From assembly GCA_011317545.1 (NCBI GenBank), contig WUJK01000002.1:3782001-3846000 (forward strand): DNA of 64,000 bases, written 5' to 3'. The notes under the pieces were generated by a model. It was not told where the DNA came from, ran no database searches, and saw only the letters and a program-made list of their open reading frames with translations. A program made the translations under genes and the position numbers. Below are positions 45,010 through 57,568 of this stretch, piece by piece (the first letter of the stretch is position 1; the number at the start of each line of letters is the position of its first letter). This stretch comes from Coniella vitis (lineage: Eukaryota > Ascomycota > Sordariomycetes > Diaporthales > Schizoparmaceae).

Positions 45010-47854
45010 ATAGTAGAATGGCACACCACTGCACCTTCGCACGCGCCACCATCTCTTGGCCTTTGGGAACCGACCGATCGACGCAACCACATGGGCAGTG
45101 TGCATGTGTGCACCGTGACACACTTTTTTCTTGACTATTTACTTGTACGGGATTGTGATGTGCTTGATGGGCGGCCAAGGATACTACGCACACAATCTGG
45201 CACCAACCGCCAAGCAATCAAGAGTATTTTTGTTTTATGGGGCTCATCTGTTTGGACTCGGTGCGTACGACACATGCGGAAAGAACACGCGGATAAACGT
45301 CAAGACAGCTTCATGAACAATGACATATATGATTCATCACAACCAGATCTCTCATTCTCCATGTAGGTAAATTTGCAGAGTGCTGCGCTGGGAAAGCGGG
45401 CTGGTTGGATCTCAGACGTTCTGATTTACCAATCCACGACAATCGATATTTCCCTGGGCCATCCACCCACTGCTGCCACCCAAGTACCATGGAAAGACCA
45501 CATGAGATTTCGACGGCGCAGCCGCTTGTCCATCAGCCGGTCCTAGCAGACAAAACCTCAGATAAAGGGGGAGGGGAGGGTCTAAAAACTACTACTATGC
45601 TACTATGTATATACTGTTGATGCATAAACAATGGCAATCCACGCTGAAACAGGCACGCAAAATAGACGCATGTCACTATGTCAGCGGCAAATAACAGCAA
45701 CTTCCAATGGGCACAGGGGCCGCGTAACAGCACCGTTTTATCTGTCCCATTTCCCTCAATGGCGCAGTGCATGGGGCCCAATGATGTGATGGGGGCGGCA
45801 TCGGATGGCAGGCCGGCATGGCAGCACTGGCAAACGTCTAGCAAAGCAAAAGCAAAAAGCAAAGTGCCATCTGGAAGCGGGACGCGCGGCCCACTGTAAG
45901 GGGTCCTTGCCCTCCCTGGACAGGGTAGCTTCCCTGACTATTGCGAGCAGCAAGTATCGATCTTGTACTGAGTGCGGCCTTGTCCTGCAAAAAGATTGCC
46001 TCTCAGCGTCTCGCTCCGAAGCCACAGTACTTCTCTTGTACTTGTCCGCTATCGCAGCAGCAACCGCCTGCTCTGGCCGGACTCCCGAGGGAGTTTGAGA
46101 TTTTCCCACCCGTCACCTTTACATAGTACGCAGGCCGGCAGGATCGTCTCCTTGAATCCGTGCTCTCCCCGTCAGTTCAGTGCCCGGAACCTTTTCGACA
46201 AAAGGTCTGATTTGAGTCTCGGGGACATGGCCCAGCCCGCGCCGTCATGTTCAGATGACCTGGCTGGTCGGACTGGCTTGCCGGCTGGCTGGCTATGCTG
46301 GTTGGCCAAAACGATAAGCATGAATGGATGAAATGGGATGATGTACTATGATTATGTAGCGACGGCCGTTGTGGGCGTGGGCGCTTCGACACGGTACGTA
46401 CATAGTAGTCTGACTCCAAGAGGTGTGCACCCAAAAGTACCCTTCTTCGGCTCCGATGCGGGCGGGTTCCTTCCTGAGCCGCACGCTTTCCATGTACCCA
46501 GGTACATTATATCCGCGGAACTTGGACAGTGCTACTACTATGTACTATGTAGCTCTTGTAAATACTTGGGATATACATATCAGCATAACCAACAGGCTCT
46601 CCATCCACTGATTCCTCAAGAAAAGCCTACAGATATTGTAAGTGTATGTAGTTGCAGAGTGCCATTCCGCAAAAGCCCACCGCATGGGCAGTCAGATCTT
46701 GTCCATCCCCCCGCGTGGCCACCTTCCTCATCCAGCCTCGCCTAAAGGAAAAAAAAAAAAAAAATAGAAATAAAAACACCACCCAGAGACCCCCAAAACT
46801 GCCAGACTGCCATCACCCACAAAACAACCCCGCAGGACTTGGCACTGCTCTTGGCACTCGGGATGACCTCAGAGGCTGAGTGCATGGCGACGGGGGAGTG
46901 CTCAATGGTTCCAGCAGCGTCAGCAAGGAAAACAAGCGAATCACTTCTTCTTTTTTTTGTTTATATATATTCTTGATATCCCGTGGGACGACGAGAACCT
47001 CTGGTACTATTGGAAATGAAAAGGCAATAGTCTTGTGCGGCCTACCTGCTGTACATTTGAATTCGCAACTCTTTGCTGTAACAGTATGTGAGAATGTGCT
47101 GCAGGCTGCGATTAAACCCGCACTACACCCAGACACAATCTGACATACTATCAACAAACCGAGGTGTGCAATAGGATCGCTTGGCTGCTCAACTGCTTGG
47201 CTGCACAACAGTCAGCTCGCTGACCATGTTTGGGCGAGATTACATACATGATATCCTACGTGCATTTCGTTACAGCGAGTACACTAGCAGATTAATCAGC
47301 ACCCACTCTGACGCGTACCTGTTCTTTACAATGTATTCAACGATGTACAAAACACTCCCTCCAGGCTTGACTGGGATCAACTTGTTTTATCATTTCCTCG
47401 CGTCCGTATATTTCCTTTTGTCTTAGTTCGTTTCAGCTTTTCACTGGCTCGAGAGCAAGTCCCTCGTGGTGTGACTTCGTTGGTACCCATCCCCACCTTC
47501 TTCTTCTTCTCCTTCTTCTTTTCAAGCAGCAGCACATGTAATGTATTATGGTTAATTGTAAGCTTACAATTAGTACAAAGTCTGCCTTGTAGTGGATACG
47601 TCGGCTGCGTTTGGGACTGTGGGTGCGTTCCTGGCAATCCAAGAATTCCGTGACAATCCATCCCATGGGCCTCATGCGCAGAGTCTTATAACCTGCAATT
47701 CGCATTGCCAGTCTACTTGCAATAAGTTATTCCAGAATGAATGTCGCATTGAAAACATAAAACTCCATCAAGGACGACGGTCGTATGTAGATTTGTGTCT
47801 AATATACAGGGTAATATTTGCTTTGCAAGCTGCTTGGCACCGCCAGCCAAAAGG

Positions 47855-47895
47855 TTGGCTTGACTTGGCTTGGCTTGGCTTGGACTTGGGCTTGG
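47855..47895. repeat. TTGGC-type pentamer repeat
   Basis: Several imperfect tandem copies of GACTTGGCTTGG-like sequence occur in the gene-free region. Confidence 0.7.
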
Positions 47896-48261
47896 GGATT
47901 CAACAGTGTCGTCTTGGGTGTAGTGCCATGTCGATTGTACGGAGCTAGTGAATACGTTGAGAACTTTGAATCCTTTCACTATGTAAGTGGTCGTGGGTTG
48001 CTGTTTACCCCTTTGAATAGAACGCCACATACAAGTTGAACTCCACAGCACAACATGACGAACATGGACCGTAGAAACCAGAACCCTAACACCACCGCCA
48101 CCACCGCCACCACCGCCACCAATGTTCCATTCTAACCAAAACCAAACGAACTTCACCATCGTCAATACCTATCAGGATAATGTAGGCAGAAACGCGGGAA
48201 GGCCAAGTTCTATCCTCTCATTGTAGCCGCTTGCCAAGACCTAGTGACGGCTTTTGATGAG

Positions 48262-48297
<36 letters not shown>
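48262..48297. repeat. (TA)n repeat
   Basis: About 36 nt of nearly pure TA in AT-rich spacer DNA. Confidence 0.95.
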
Positions 48298-48299
<2 letters not shown>

Positions 48300-49217
48300 A
48301 GTCAAACTACGTCGACAGTCTACTACAAACGGTGAACACTGAGCCCAGACAAAATATAATACCCAGTGTTGAGGCTTACGTTCCATTGACATCTTTGACT
48401 GGCAACATCAGGGACAACAGAGCTGCAAGGGATGGTTTTTGGGGCTTCTTACACAGCCACTGTGCAAGTTCCAGAACACAAGACACTATGGGACTTTGAA
48501 TCAAGAATTATGGTGTTTCACACCCCGTATAGTACACAACTTCTTTTCTATAATTCTCGATACTGTTACTATGCAGTCCTCACCCTCATCCTGGCGGTCG
48601 TTAGCCACATGCTAGTGGTGTGATCAAATTATCATGACCCTGTGATCCTTCCATTACCAAGCCACGACATACAGCCTGGAAGTATTCACCGGAAGATTCG
48701 CAACTTGACCGAGTGATCTTGCCTGTGATTAGCAACACCCATGAATGCTAGCACCAGTCAGCTTCGAAAAGTACTTATAACTTGAAGAATCATCTAAATC
48801 CTGCGTTGTAATACACAATATATTGTAAGAATCATATACGAGCAAGGAAACGTTATAGACGTAATCCGGACATACAGATCCACCCATATACTGATAAATA
48901 CAAAGATGTCAAGGCTGGGTATGACTCAATGCTCTTGGGCTTTGAAGAAATCCTGCTTACATTCAGCATAATGACCTTGACAGAATAGACTACAGCGTAT
49001 ATTGAGCAAAGAAAATAATTATACCGCAAGAGAGAAGAAAGGACATAAAACAGCCTACCCGGACATCCACCCATTTACCAAATAGACAATACGAGATCAC
49101 TTGACTGCAGAACAAACCCCCCCCCCACCCTTTCTTTCAAGCTTCCCCATCTATCCTTACATCACCAGGACAACACCATCTCATCAGCCTCCCTAATACC
49201 AACCTCCCTTCTTCATC

Positions 49218-52200
49218 TTACTTGCTAAGCAGAATCTCCCCATCCTCTGCACCCACAAGCTCCTGCACTGTAGCAGCCAACTCCCCAAGCACCTCGCCTA
49301 CAAATTCTGCATCCCTCTCACTCCCCACCACACCAACACGCAGCTGTCCCTCCTTGACAAATGACACCACCTTGAGTGGCCGGGGACTATCGCCATGCGG
49401 GTTCGCAATTTCCAGTCGGGCATTCTTGCCCGCAAACGGCATCGAATCCGAGTCATCCCAGTCTTGATGGTGGACAATCGAGTCAAAAACCACATCCTGA
49501 GACGAGGGTGCGGACGATGAGGATGGCCACTCGGTACACTCCTTGGCGATTTTGCTGAATCCGACAAAGTCGAACGCCGCAGACTCGGCGCTCTGTCGCT
49601 GGACAAACTCAAGCAGCTTCTTTGTCGTCCAGGACGCAGAGCCGAAGGGAACCCGGATGGGCGCCAGCTGATAGGTTGGCCCAACCACATTCTCTACACC
49701 CTCCATATCGCCGTCGATGCTTCGTCCAGCCGTTACACCACCAAATGTCACGTCATTCTTGCCCAAGCGGCGCGCAAGCAGCAGCGCCCACCCAGCAGTC
49801 AGCAAATTAGCTGTCGTGATGTCCGCAAGAGGTTTGAACTGCTCCACTGCAGCCAGCTCTTTGAAGACACCCTTATCGCCAGGCTGTGTTGTCGTCTGAC
49901 CCTCCAAGGAGGCCAGGTCGGAGCCTTGCAGCAGCTTGCGCCAGTAGCCGAGGGCCTTGCTCTGCACGCGCTCTTCCTTGATACGGGCCACGTAAGATGG
50001 GAAAGCTTCAAAGTCGGCGGGTATGCCGCCCGAATAGAGCGTTTCGAGGTCATGGAGAAGTCTAGGAAGGGATGTACCGTCGTACTGGGCGTGAGAGAGC
50101 CTGATGACGAGGCACTGGCGCCCGTCCTTACCGGTGATGTGGAACAGCTTCAGGAACGCCGCTCCTAGCTGGAACTCGGATTCGATATCCTGCGCGCACA
50201 ATTCGGTAATGTACGCGTCGATGTCCTCCTTGTCAGCCTCGAGCTGAACCAAGGGGGTCTCAATATCGCTCAGTACAACCTGCAAGAAGGCTGAGTCGTG
50301 CTCGATAAACACCGTCCGCAGAATGTCGTGTGTGCGAACAAGGTCTTTGCAGGCCTGGAGCAGACGGTCTTTGGCAACATCTTGATCAAAGTGCATCATT
50401 GTGTACTGCACAGAAGTACGCGGTACCTGAAGGGTGGCTGCAATGTCCATTGTTTGCGTATCCGTGACTGCGGCCACATCCTTGATGGGCCAGTCTGCAA
50501 CAGCCAACCTGGGACGCACAACCTGAGACAAGAATTGATCAAGGTTCGAAATCTCGAGGGTTGAGAAAGCCTTGTATTTCGGCTTCTTGCTAGTTGCAGT
50601 GGCATTCACCTTGAGAACCTTTGCTGCAGCACCAAGGCGCATATTGTTGAAGACATCGGCGACTGTGAGCCCGTGGCCCTCGGCACGCAGGCCAGAGACA
50701 AGCTTCATGGCGAGGACAGAGTCACCACCCAGACGAAAAAAGTTGTCGTCGACGTCGATCTGCTCGGGTCGCATTTTAAGGAGACGTGCCCATGCCGAGC
50801 GTAGAAGCTCTTCTGCCTCTGTCAAGTTAGAAGCAGCCAGGCTTGTTTCCCACGCCTTCTTGAGCCCATTGCGCAACTGGTCGAGAACGTGCTGTGGGAT
50901 TCTCGAGGCCAGCTGCTTGAGAAGACCACGATCAACCTCTCCATCGCTTATAGGCAGTTTTTCGACGATGACGTAGGCAGAGGGCGTCAAGCTTGAAGGG
51001 AGGTCATCCCGGATGAACTTGTCCAGTTTCTTGAGGGCAATTGCGAGGTCGGTAGAGATATCAGCACAGAGGGTTGTCCTGAAGGCGTCGGGATCCGCGT
51101 CATCGCAATTGACGTCGTGTCTCATAAACATGACCTCAACTGCCTTGTCAGAAGCAGATGATTGTTGCTCGATAAGAATGACGAGTTCCTGCTCGTCCTG
51201 AATCTCATTTGGCGAGGCGCGCTCAAGCACAGCAGCAACGGCACGAGTCGTGGATGGAAGGAGTCTCGCGCAATGGGCTTCCAGATCAGCAATGTTCACT
51301 GCGTGTCCAGACACAGGGAGAATGTCATCCTTGCGGCCAACAAATGTTAAAGAGCCGTCTGGTCGCAACTCCACAATATCACCCGTCCCCTGGACCTTGC
51401 CTGCACGACCCACAACTTGCGAGCTTCCAGCTACGAGCCAGGTTGGGGTATCAATCGTCTTGCCTGGCAGATACGCACCTTCGAGCCAAAGTTCACCAGG
51501 GCAACCAATCGGTGCGAGCGTAGAGGGGTTTCGTAAGTTCACTACCCAGGGAACGACCACACGAGGGTAGTCCGCCCCGTGTGCTATGCTTGCGTCTGCC
51601 TTGAGCACTCCTGCGGACTCATCTATAGTCATTGGCGGCGTCTGATTCCATTGCCAAATCTGATCGAGCTCCGCCTGTGGCAAGTAGGAGATCTCATCAA
51701 GCTTTTGGTCGAGGTTCTTCATCAGTTCTGCGCAGACTGTTTCGAGCTGTGCGAGAACATGGTTCATTTGTGCGACCCCGACAAGGCTGCTGTCGAAGCT
51801 TGCGCAGACCCTGAAACCGCCCTTTTGCAGACCAAAGGCCAACATGAGGGGATAAGGGTTGAAGTGCAGCGCTTCACGCACTGGGTCTCCCAACTCAAAT
51901 CCAAGCTCGCTACCCACCAGTTCCGGTTCCGGCTGGACGACCAAACCTGTCGGTGCTTCACAAGCATACTGAGCATCAACACTGACCCTTCTTATGTACT
52001 GCATACCCATGTGCTGGTATGGAATACGGGCCGACATGACTTCTTGCACAGCCTGTAGGTAGGAAGCTACAGACTTGGCTCTGTTGATACAGATACGAAT
52101 GGGCACCGTCGCGTTGAGAGGGCCGAGGACTTCTTCCACAGCAGGCAAAGAGATATCACGACCCGTGAGAGTCTCGCCGAATACGACGTCATCGCTGCCG

Positions 52201-55200
52201 CTGTACTGCGAAGCAACAAGCGCCCACGCGCCGCGGATCAAGGTCGCCATTGTAAAGGGCATACCCTCCGTTGACTGAAGCCGTATCTGGCGCTCAGCAA
52301 AGCCGTCTGGGGTAGGCAGATAGTCTCTGGACGGCGTGCGCGGGAACTGTTGGCCTGTAGCGCCTTGCAGCTCCTTTCGCCAAAACTCTTGCCCGGCAGC
52401 TTCGTCTCCATCGTGGATCCACTGCACAAAGTTCTTCATCTGTGCTCTAGGCTGCGCTTCAAAGCTGCTTTGCAGGGCTTTGACCACCATATCAAGAATC
52501 ACTGGCTCAGACCACCCATCGTACTGGACGTGGTGAACAGTCCAGACCATGTACCGCTCACCATCCTGGGCATTGTCGACAATACCATATCGAGCCAAGC
52601 TCTGACCGAGATCCATCGGCTCCTTGCAATCTTGCTCGAGGTACTGGGCCAAATCGGTTGCGCGCTTCCACTGGATCTTCTCCTTCAGCACAACTTGTTG
52701 GAGGCCCGGGTCTTGGAGCTGAGCCACACGCGTGCGCAGGATTGGGTTTGCCGCAAAGACAGCCTCCCACGCCTGCTGCAAGGCGTCGAGTGAAAGACTT
52801 GAAGGGATGCGCGCTATTCTCTGTGCAACATACGGCTCGCTGGATTTGAGGGCAAAGGTGATCAGAGACTCTTGCGTAGGTGTGCAAGGATAAATGTCCT
52901 CCACAGCGGATGCATCCGTGCCGCAGGCCTCCGCCGCTTCAGCGCAGGCGCTCTCGACCGACTGAGAAATCAATGAAAAGGGTGGCGTGTCCTTGCGAGT
53001 GTCCACGTCGTACATGCGGACGGTCTCTGCCATTCCGCAAAGAGTGGGGTGACCAAAAGTGCTCATCACGGACAGATCGAGGCCTTGTTGTCTGCAAGTC
53101 GACACAAGCCTCATAGCAGAAACAGACTCTCCACCCAACGCAAAGAAATTGTCATCAGGGTGTATTGCCTCCTCCTCGAGCTTCAAGACCATGCTCCAGG
53201 CCACACGCAAGCGCCGTTCAATGTCAGTGAGCTCCCTGTTCTCCCTTGGAGCCTTTGTGGGTGAGGAGGACTGGCCCAACGTCTGCAGATCGACGGTTGT
53301 GCCAAAAGCTCGGAGCCTCTTGCGGTCTATCTTGCCTGAAATAAGGGTTGGGATGTAGTTCGTGGGTATGTACGCGTTTGGCACCATGTATCGAGGCAAA
53401 ACCTTGCCCAGCTCGGCGTTTACATTTGCTAGGGCTTCGTTCACATCCTCGGGCAGCTCAATGGCGGCAATTTCGTCGACACCATTGACCTTTGCCGTCT
53501 GCGCAACAAAGGCTACCAGTGTCGGCTGGCCTCCGGATGCTTGTGGGCTAATGACCTCTGCAATCACGTTGGTTCCTGGCGGCAGCCGTGCCTTGAGTTG
53601 ACTTTCAATTTCGCCAAGCTCGACCCGCTGACCGCGCAACTTGACCTGCGTATCTTTGCGTCCAACAAACACAATCTCTCCCGAGCCATCCGGATCGTAC
53701 ATTCCCAGATCGCCAGTCTTGTACAACCGACCCTGCCGGCCGCTGAATCCATTGTAGCCTTCCATAAGCCACGCCGGATCGTGAATGAAGGCAGCAGCAG
53801 TCTTTTCTGGATCATTCAGATAGCCTTGGCCTACAATGGGGCCTTCGACAAGCAATTCACCCACCGCGCCCACTGGAAGCAGGATACCGTGGTCATTGGG
53901 GTCGACAATCCACATGGCCGCGCCATTGCCTGGGCCAATGGAGATGTAGTCTCTGCCGGTGGCAGCACTGCTGTTGACGGTGCATCCAATTGTACACTCA
54001 CAAGGTCCGTAGCCGATAACGATTCTCGTTTCCTGGCCCCACATGTTGACATCTCTTGGAGCGGAAGCCTCACCACCCAGACCCAGAGCGCTCAGCGAAG
54101 CAATCACATCTGGCTCCAGAATTCGAGCTACGGAAGGAGTGATACCAGCGTAGTTGATGCGCATGTTTCGCATCACTCCATTGATGTCGTTAAGTCGGTC
54201 TTCATCAGAAGGAATACATAGGCAGCCGCCGTTGCCAAGTGTCAAAAGCATGCTGTCAATGCTGACATCAAAAGCGTAGGAGGCGAAGTCAAGAACCCTT
54301 GAGTCTTGATCGTAGCCAACTGCCTTGGCACGGGGAATCGCACTGCTGGTGTAGGTCCTGTGGGAGATCTTGACTCCCTTTGGCGTACCAGTGCTGCCAG
54401 ACGTGAAGATGATGTACATGAGAGTAGTCGGTGGGACCACAGGCAACTCCGCTTCAATATTTGACGCTGACATTTGCGCAATACTGTGGGCGTCGAGTAC
54501 CATGCGGGTGCCTTCTGGGAGGATATCCTCTGCAAAACTTGTCTGTAATTGAGAGGAGACCATTATCCTTGCATTGACCTGCTTAGCCATGTTCTGGAGT
54601 CGCGCAAGGGGCAACGACGGGTCCATCATTGCAATCGTTGCACCTGCTTTCATGACAGCGAGCACAGCAACGATGGTCCACCGTGACTTTTCGAAGCACA
54701 AGGGCACAAAGTCATCCAGCTGGACACCGGCAGCCGTGAGTGAGCGTGCCAGAGCCGTTGAGAATTGGTCCACCTGGCCATATGTCAGGGTGCCGTCCCA
54801 CGAGTCAATGGCGACTTTGTCTGGGTGACTTCGTGCCTGCTCCGCTACCATGTCCTGCATACAGAAGTCATAGGTCGGGGGCAGCTCATGACACCAGGTC
54901 CAAATGGAATCGAGGTCGAAGCGAGTTGGAGCCATGCACCTGTTGACGGTTGTTTCCGGGTGCGCAATACATATCTCGAGGATGTCACCCAGAGTCTCGA
55001 TATGTCGTTTGATGGTATATGGGAGAGCTCTTTGGCTGTGCCATGCTGGGTGAACAGCCAGATACCCACCATCCAGGCGCAGCGCAAGATGTAATCCTCC
55101 CTGTTATGATTGTTTCACTGTTAGCACTCTGCTGACCGATCGAAACACTTGAGTGAGTTGTTCGATGTGTCTCAAGACGGGCTTACATCATCAGCGGAAG

Positions 55201-55597
55201 TCGCAACATCCCTCGACAGCGGCCCAGTGCTCAATACTATCGAGTCTGTCCTGCTGTTGGTGGTTGTTGCCCGCTCACTGCGGCTAGATGCAATGTGTTG
55301 GCCCACTGCTTTGCATAGGTCTCCAACAGTGGTTTCGAGATTGAGTCCTGGCAATACGTCATCTGTGGACAGGCGGCTGTCACGGCGTGAATGCTGGGGG
55401 CTATCGTAGGCCCAGTCGAAGGTGGCGGACCGCTCTTCACGTGTGCGGATCAAAGTGAGGAGCCATGCTGCCAGCAGGACATCATCTTTGAGGGAGGAGG
55501 GCGAGACAAGGTCGTCTGGTGCCTCGAGGCCTGTGAGCTTGAAGTAAGAGATGGCATCGCCGTTTGTGGCGGCGTCCTCAACATGGACGGACCCCAT
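49218..55597 (-). CDS. NRPS, extracellular hydroxamate siderophore synthetase type (NPS6/SidD-like)
   Basis: Exons are complement(49218..55100) and complement(55187..55597), 2097 aa, close to the size of SidD proteins. The 86-nt intron joins SADD|GGLHLALRLDGGY. The start MGSVHVEDA is at 55597. Order by motif: an N-terminal region (1-190); a complete A domain (about 220-735) with FTSGSTGTPKGV, YKTGDLG, GRKDTQVKLRGQRVELGEIE and SGKIDRKRL; carrier T1 (LGGES, about 790); C1 (HHVQYDG, about 992); a shortened A-like segment (about 1300-1540) keeping TGDIVELRPDGSLTFVGRKDD but lacking the ATP-binding core; T2 (LGGDS, about 1591); C2 (SHAQYDG, about 1807). This A-T-C-dA-T-C plan is characteristic of NPS6/SidD, which join and cyclise acylated N5-hydroxyornithine into fusarinine- or coprogen-type siderophores. 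No thioesterase is present; C2 probably releases the product. Product identity is inferred. Confidence 0.93.
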
Positions 55598-55871
55598 TGT
55601 GATAGTGAATTCTGGTGAGGCTCTTGCTTGACTTATAGCTCGACTCGGCAGCGTCTCAGGTCCAAGTCGGTTACTTTGAGGCCAGACCAGATCAGGCCAA
55701 GCCAGATCAAGCCAAAATAGTTACCGGATCAGAGAAGCGCCTGTCTTGTCTTGTCCAAGGGTGTTGATGGACTTCGGCATGGACCATATGAAGTAACGCT
55801 GGCTCCGAGTTACCGGCAACAGTTCATCAATAAACTCTTGCAAGTAGTAGGCACTCTGTGTTTAGCATCCT

Positions 55872-55876
55872 GCTCA

Positions 55877-55910
<34 letters not shown>
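55872..55910. repeat. (CTCGTG)n hexamer repeat
   Basis: About six tandem copies, the first with CTCATG, lie about 275 nt upstream of the NRPS start codon. Confidence 0.9.
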
Positions 55911-56217
55911 TCGCGGTCGCAACTTGCAGGCCACCACAGGCTTCGCTTCGGAGCAGTTTCGAAGCCGCCATAGCGCACACAATACCTTGAGATAGCCGTG
56001 ACCGGGGCCCATGGGCTTGGCTCTGGCACGATTTTCGGGTATTGGGTGTGTTGGCCGATCGAACTGTGTCGAATGTGCTGCTATTGTGGGTGGGCTGGGC
56101 AGCAGCACCGTAGCTGCACTGTACGAGCTTTGCCCATGGCGTCTTCCAAGGTTGTCAGGGTCTTGTTACAGAATCAGCATCCATCTCGCATGCTACGGTG
56201 GTAGAAATTCCCGCGCA

Positions 56218-56247
56218 TACATAGTACATAGTACATAGTATATAGTA
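56218..56247. repeat. Tandem TACATAGTA motifs
   Basis: Three or four overlapping copies of TACATAG occur in about 30 nt. This is the same element seen singly or as palindromes in other spacers. Confidence 0.8.
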
Positions 56248-56475
56248 AAAGTGGGAGGAGATGTGCCTGATGTTTGGCTTGGTGCCAATCGCTCAGTCAC
56301 CTTCTGCTCCTTGTGTGGTGGGGTGGCAATGTGGATATGGCAGGTGGTCTGTAGACATGCAATTATGCGATGATGCTGATTCGTGCACATACATACTATG
56401 CACGCTAGCAAGCGGCACAGTTAGTGTCTGGTATTCGGACGGTATGCCGTGAAAGCGGGGTGGCTCGTGTGCAAA

Positions 56476-56498
56476 ATCTGATTAGATTGATCTGATAA
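56476..56498 (+). promoter_or_regulatory. Putative iron-regulatory GATA-factor (SreA/Sre1) site pair
   Basis: An exact match to ATCWGATAA (ATCTGATAA, 56490-56498) is preceded 14 nt earlier by a one-mismatch copy (ATCTGATTA). It lies about 0.9 kb upstream of the NRPS ATG and 1.1 kb upstream of the esterase ATG. The extended consensus is that reported for the fungal iron repressor of siderophore genes. The site is a sequence match only. Confidence 0.55.
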
Positions 56499-57568
56499 GA
56501 TTTTTTCTTCTCCAGCTCCGTTGCCAAGCTTGGCCAACATGAAGCGACGAGGATGGCGCACCCGGCTAACGGCGAGTCACGCCTGATACAGCAGTTGGTC
56601 CTTTACTCGCTTTTTTCCGCGGTGTCCCCTTCGTTCTTGGGATTCTCGGGCGTTCTGTGGTGGATGTGGCATTGCCTCGCGGCTGGGCAGCCAAAATAGC
56701 CTCGCGCAGCATTGGCTTGGGAGGGATAGTTGGGAAAGACTGCATTACAACATCGGGGAGTCTGGCACCCAGCATGAAGACTTACCGCATTGGGCAGCAA
56801 GAATTTCTCTGTTGATTTCATGCACCATCGATTGCGCTGCAGACACGTATGTGCCAGGTTTTGCCCCGTACGTAAACGTGCCGGATATTCCTGTACTAGT
56901 AGCGTGATGGCGAAACGCAATGCAGCTCCAAAACGGCAAAAGCGTCGCACGCGCGTTGCCCATAGTACTAGTACTCCTGTACATGCAGGTGCAGACGGGG
57001 AAAGAGAAGCTTGCCTTTGCAGCTTCCCACCGCATCATAGTGCTATAAGTACTGTGCTTTTTGTGTGCACACTGTCCTTTGTTACGCGCTGCTTCTCCAC
57101 CACCAATTTTCGCAAGGCACCACATGCGGGGTTTGCCCGATTGCGGCGCCGGACATTGTAACCCACCTCTTCTCCACCTCAATCCCAAATCATGCCAACC
57201 AGGTGACAGGATGAGACGGCACAGTACGATAGACGGAATGGCTCCTGGAGGAACATCGACGCGAGGACAGGGTTGAGAGACTGACAAGTCTGGGAACCCT
57301 GACGGCCACTGCCATCGCGTCATGCCTTCCGACTTGTGACAAACACAAACTGCGAAATACCCGCCAAGCTCGTTCAATTTGTTGCGCGACACGCTCAGTT
57401 TTTCTGAATAGCTTCACTTACACGACCATTGTCTTTCCCCATCATAACCACAAACGCTTTGCGGGCATCGTGTTCTCTTTAGTGCCTCCCTTCTACGGTC
57501 AAACCACCCAACTGCCCGGTTCTCCAATCGACCATCCAATCACCCATCCTGCCGTCGCTCGATTCATC

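Larger units (their letters stand above)
43346..49217. other. Long gene-free, microsatellite-rich region
   Basis: About 5.9 kb, the longest spacer in the window, lies between the LicD gene and the siderophore synthetase. No open frame shows a domain or a credible gene structure. It contains long TA arrays, many TACATAGTA-type motifs (44470, 44879, 45005, 45601, 46120, 46398, 46534), a TTGGC-type array (47855-47895) and a CCACCG array (48093-48123). From about 48150 on it is AT-rich. I see no transposase or terminal repeats. Confidence 0.55.
55598..57568. other. Bidirectional promoter region, siderophore synthetase / esterase
   Basis: About 2 kb separate the divergent NRPS and esterase genes. 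It holds an exact ATCTGATAA at 56490-56498 with a one-base variant (ATCTGATTA) at 56476-56484, a CTCGTG hexamer array (55872-55910) and a run of TACATAGTA motifs (56218-56247). No coding region is supported. Confidence 0.65.
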
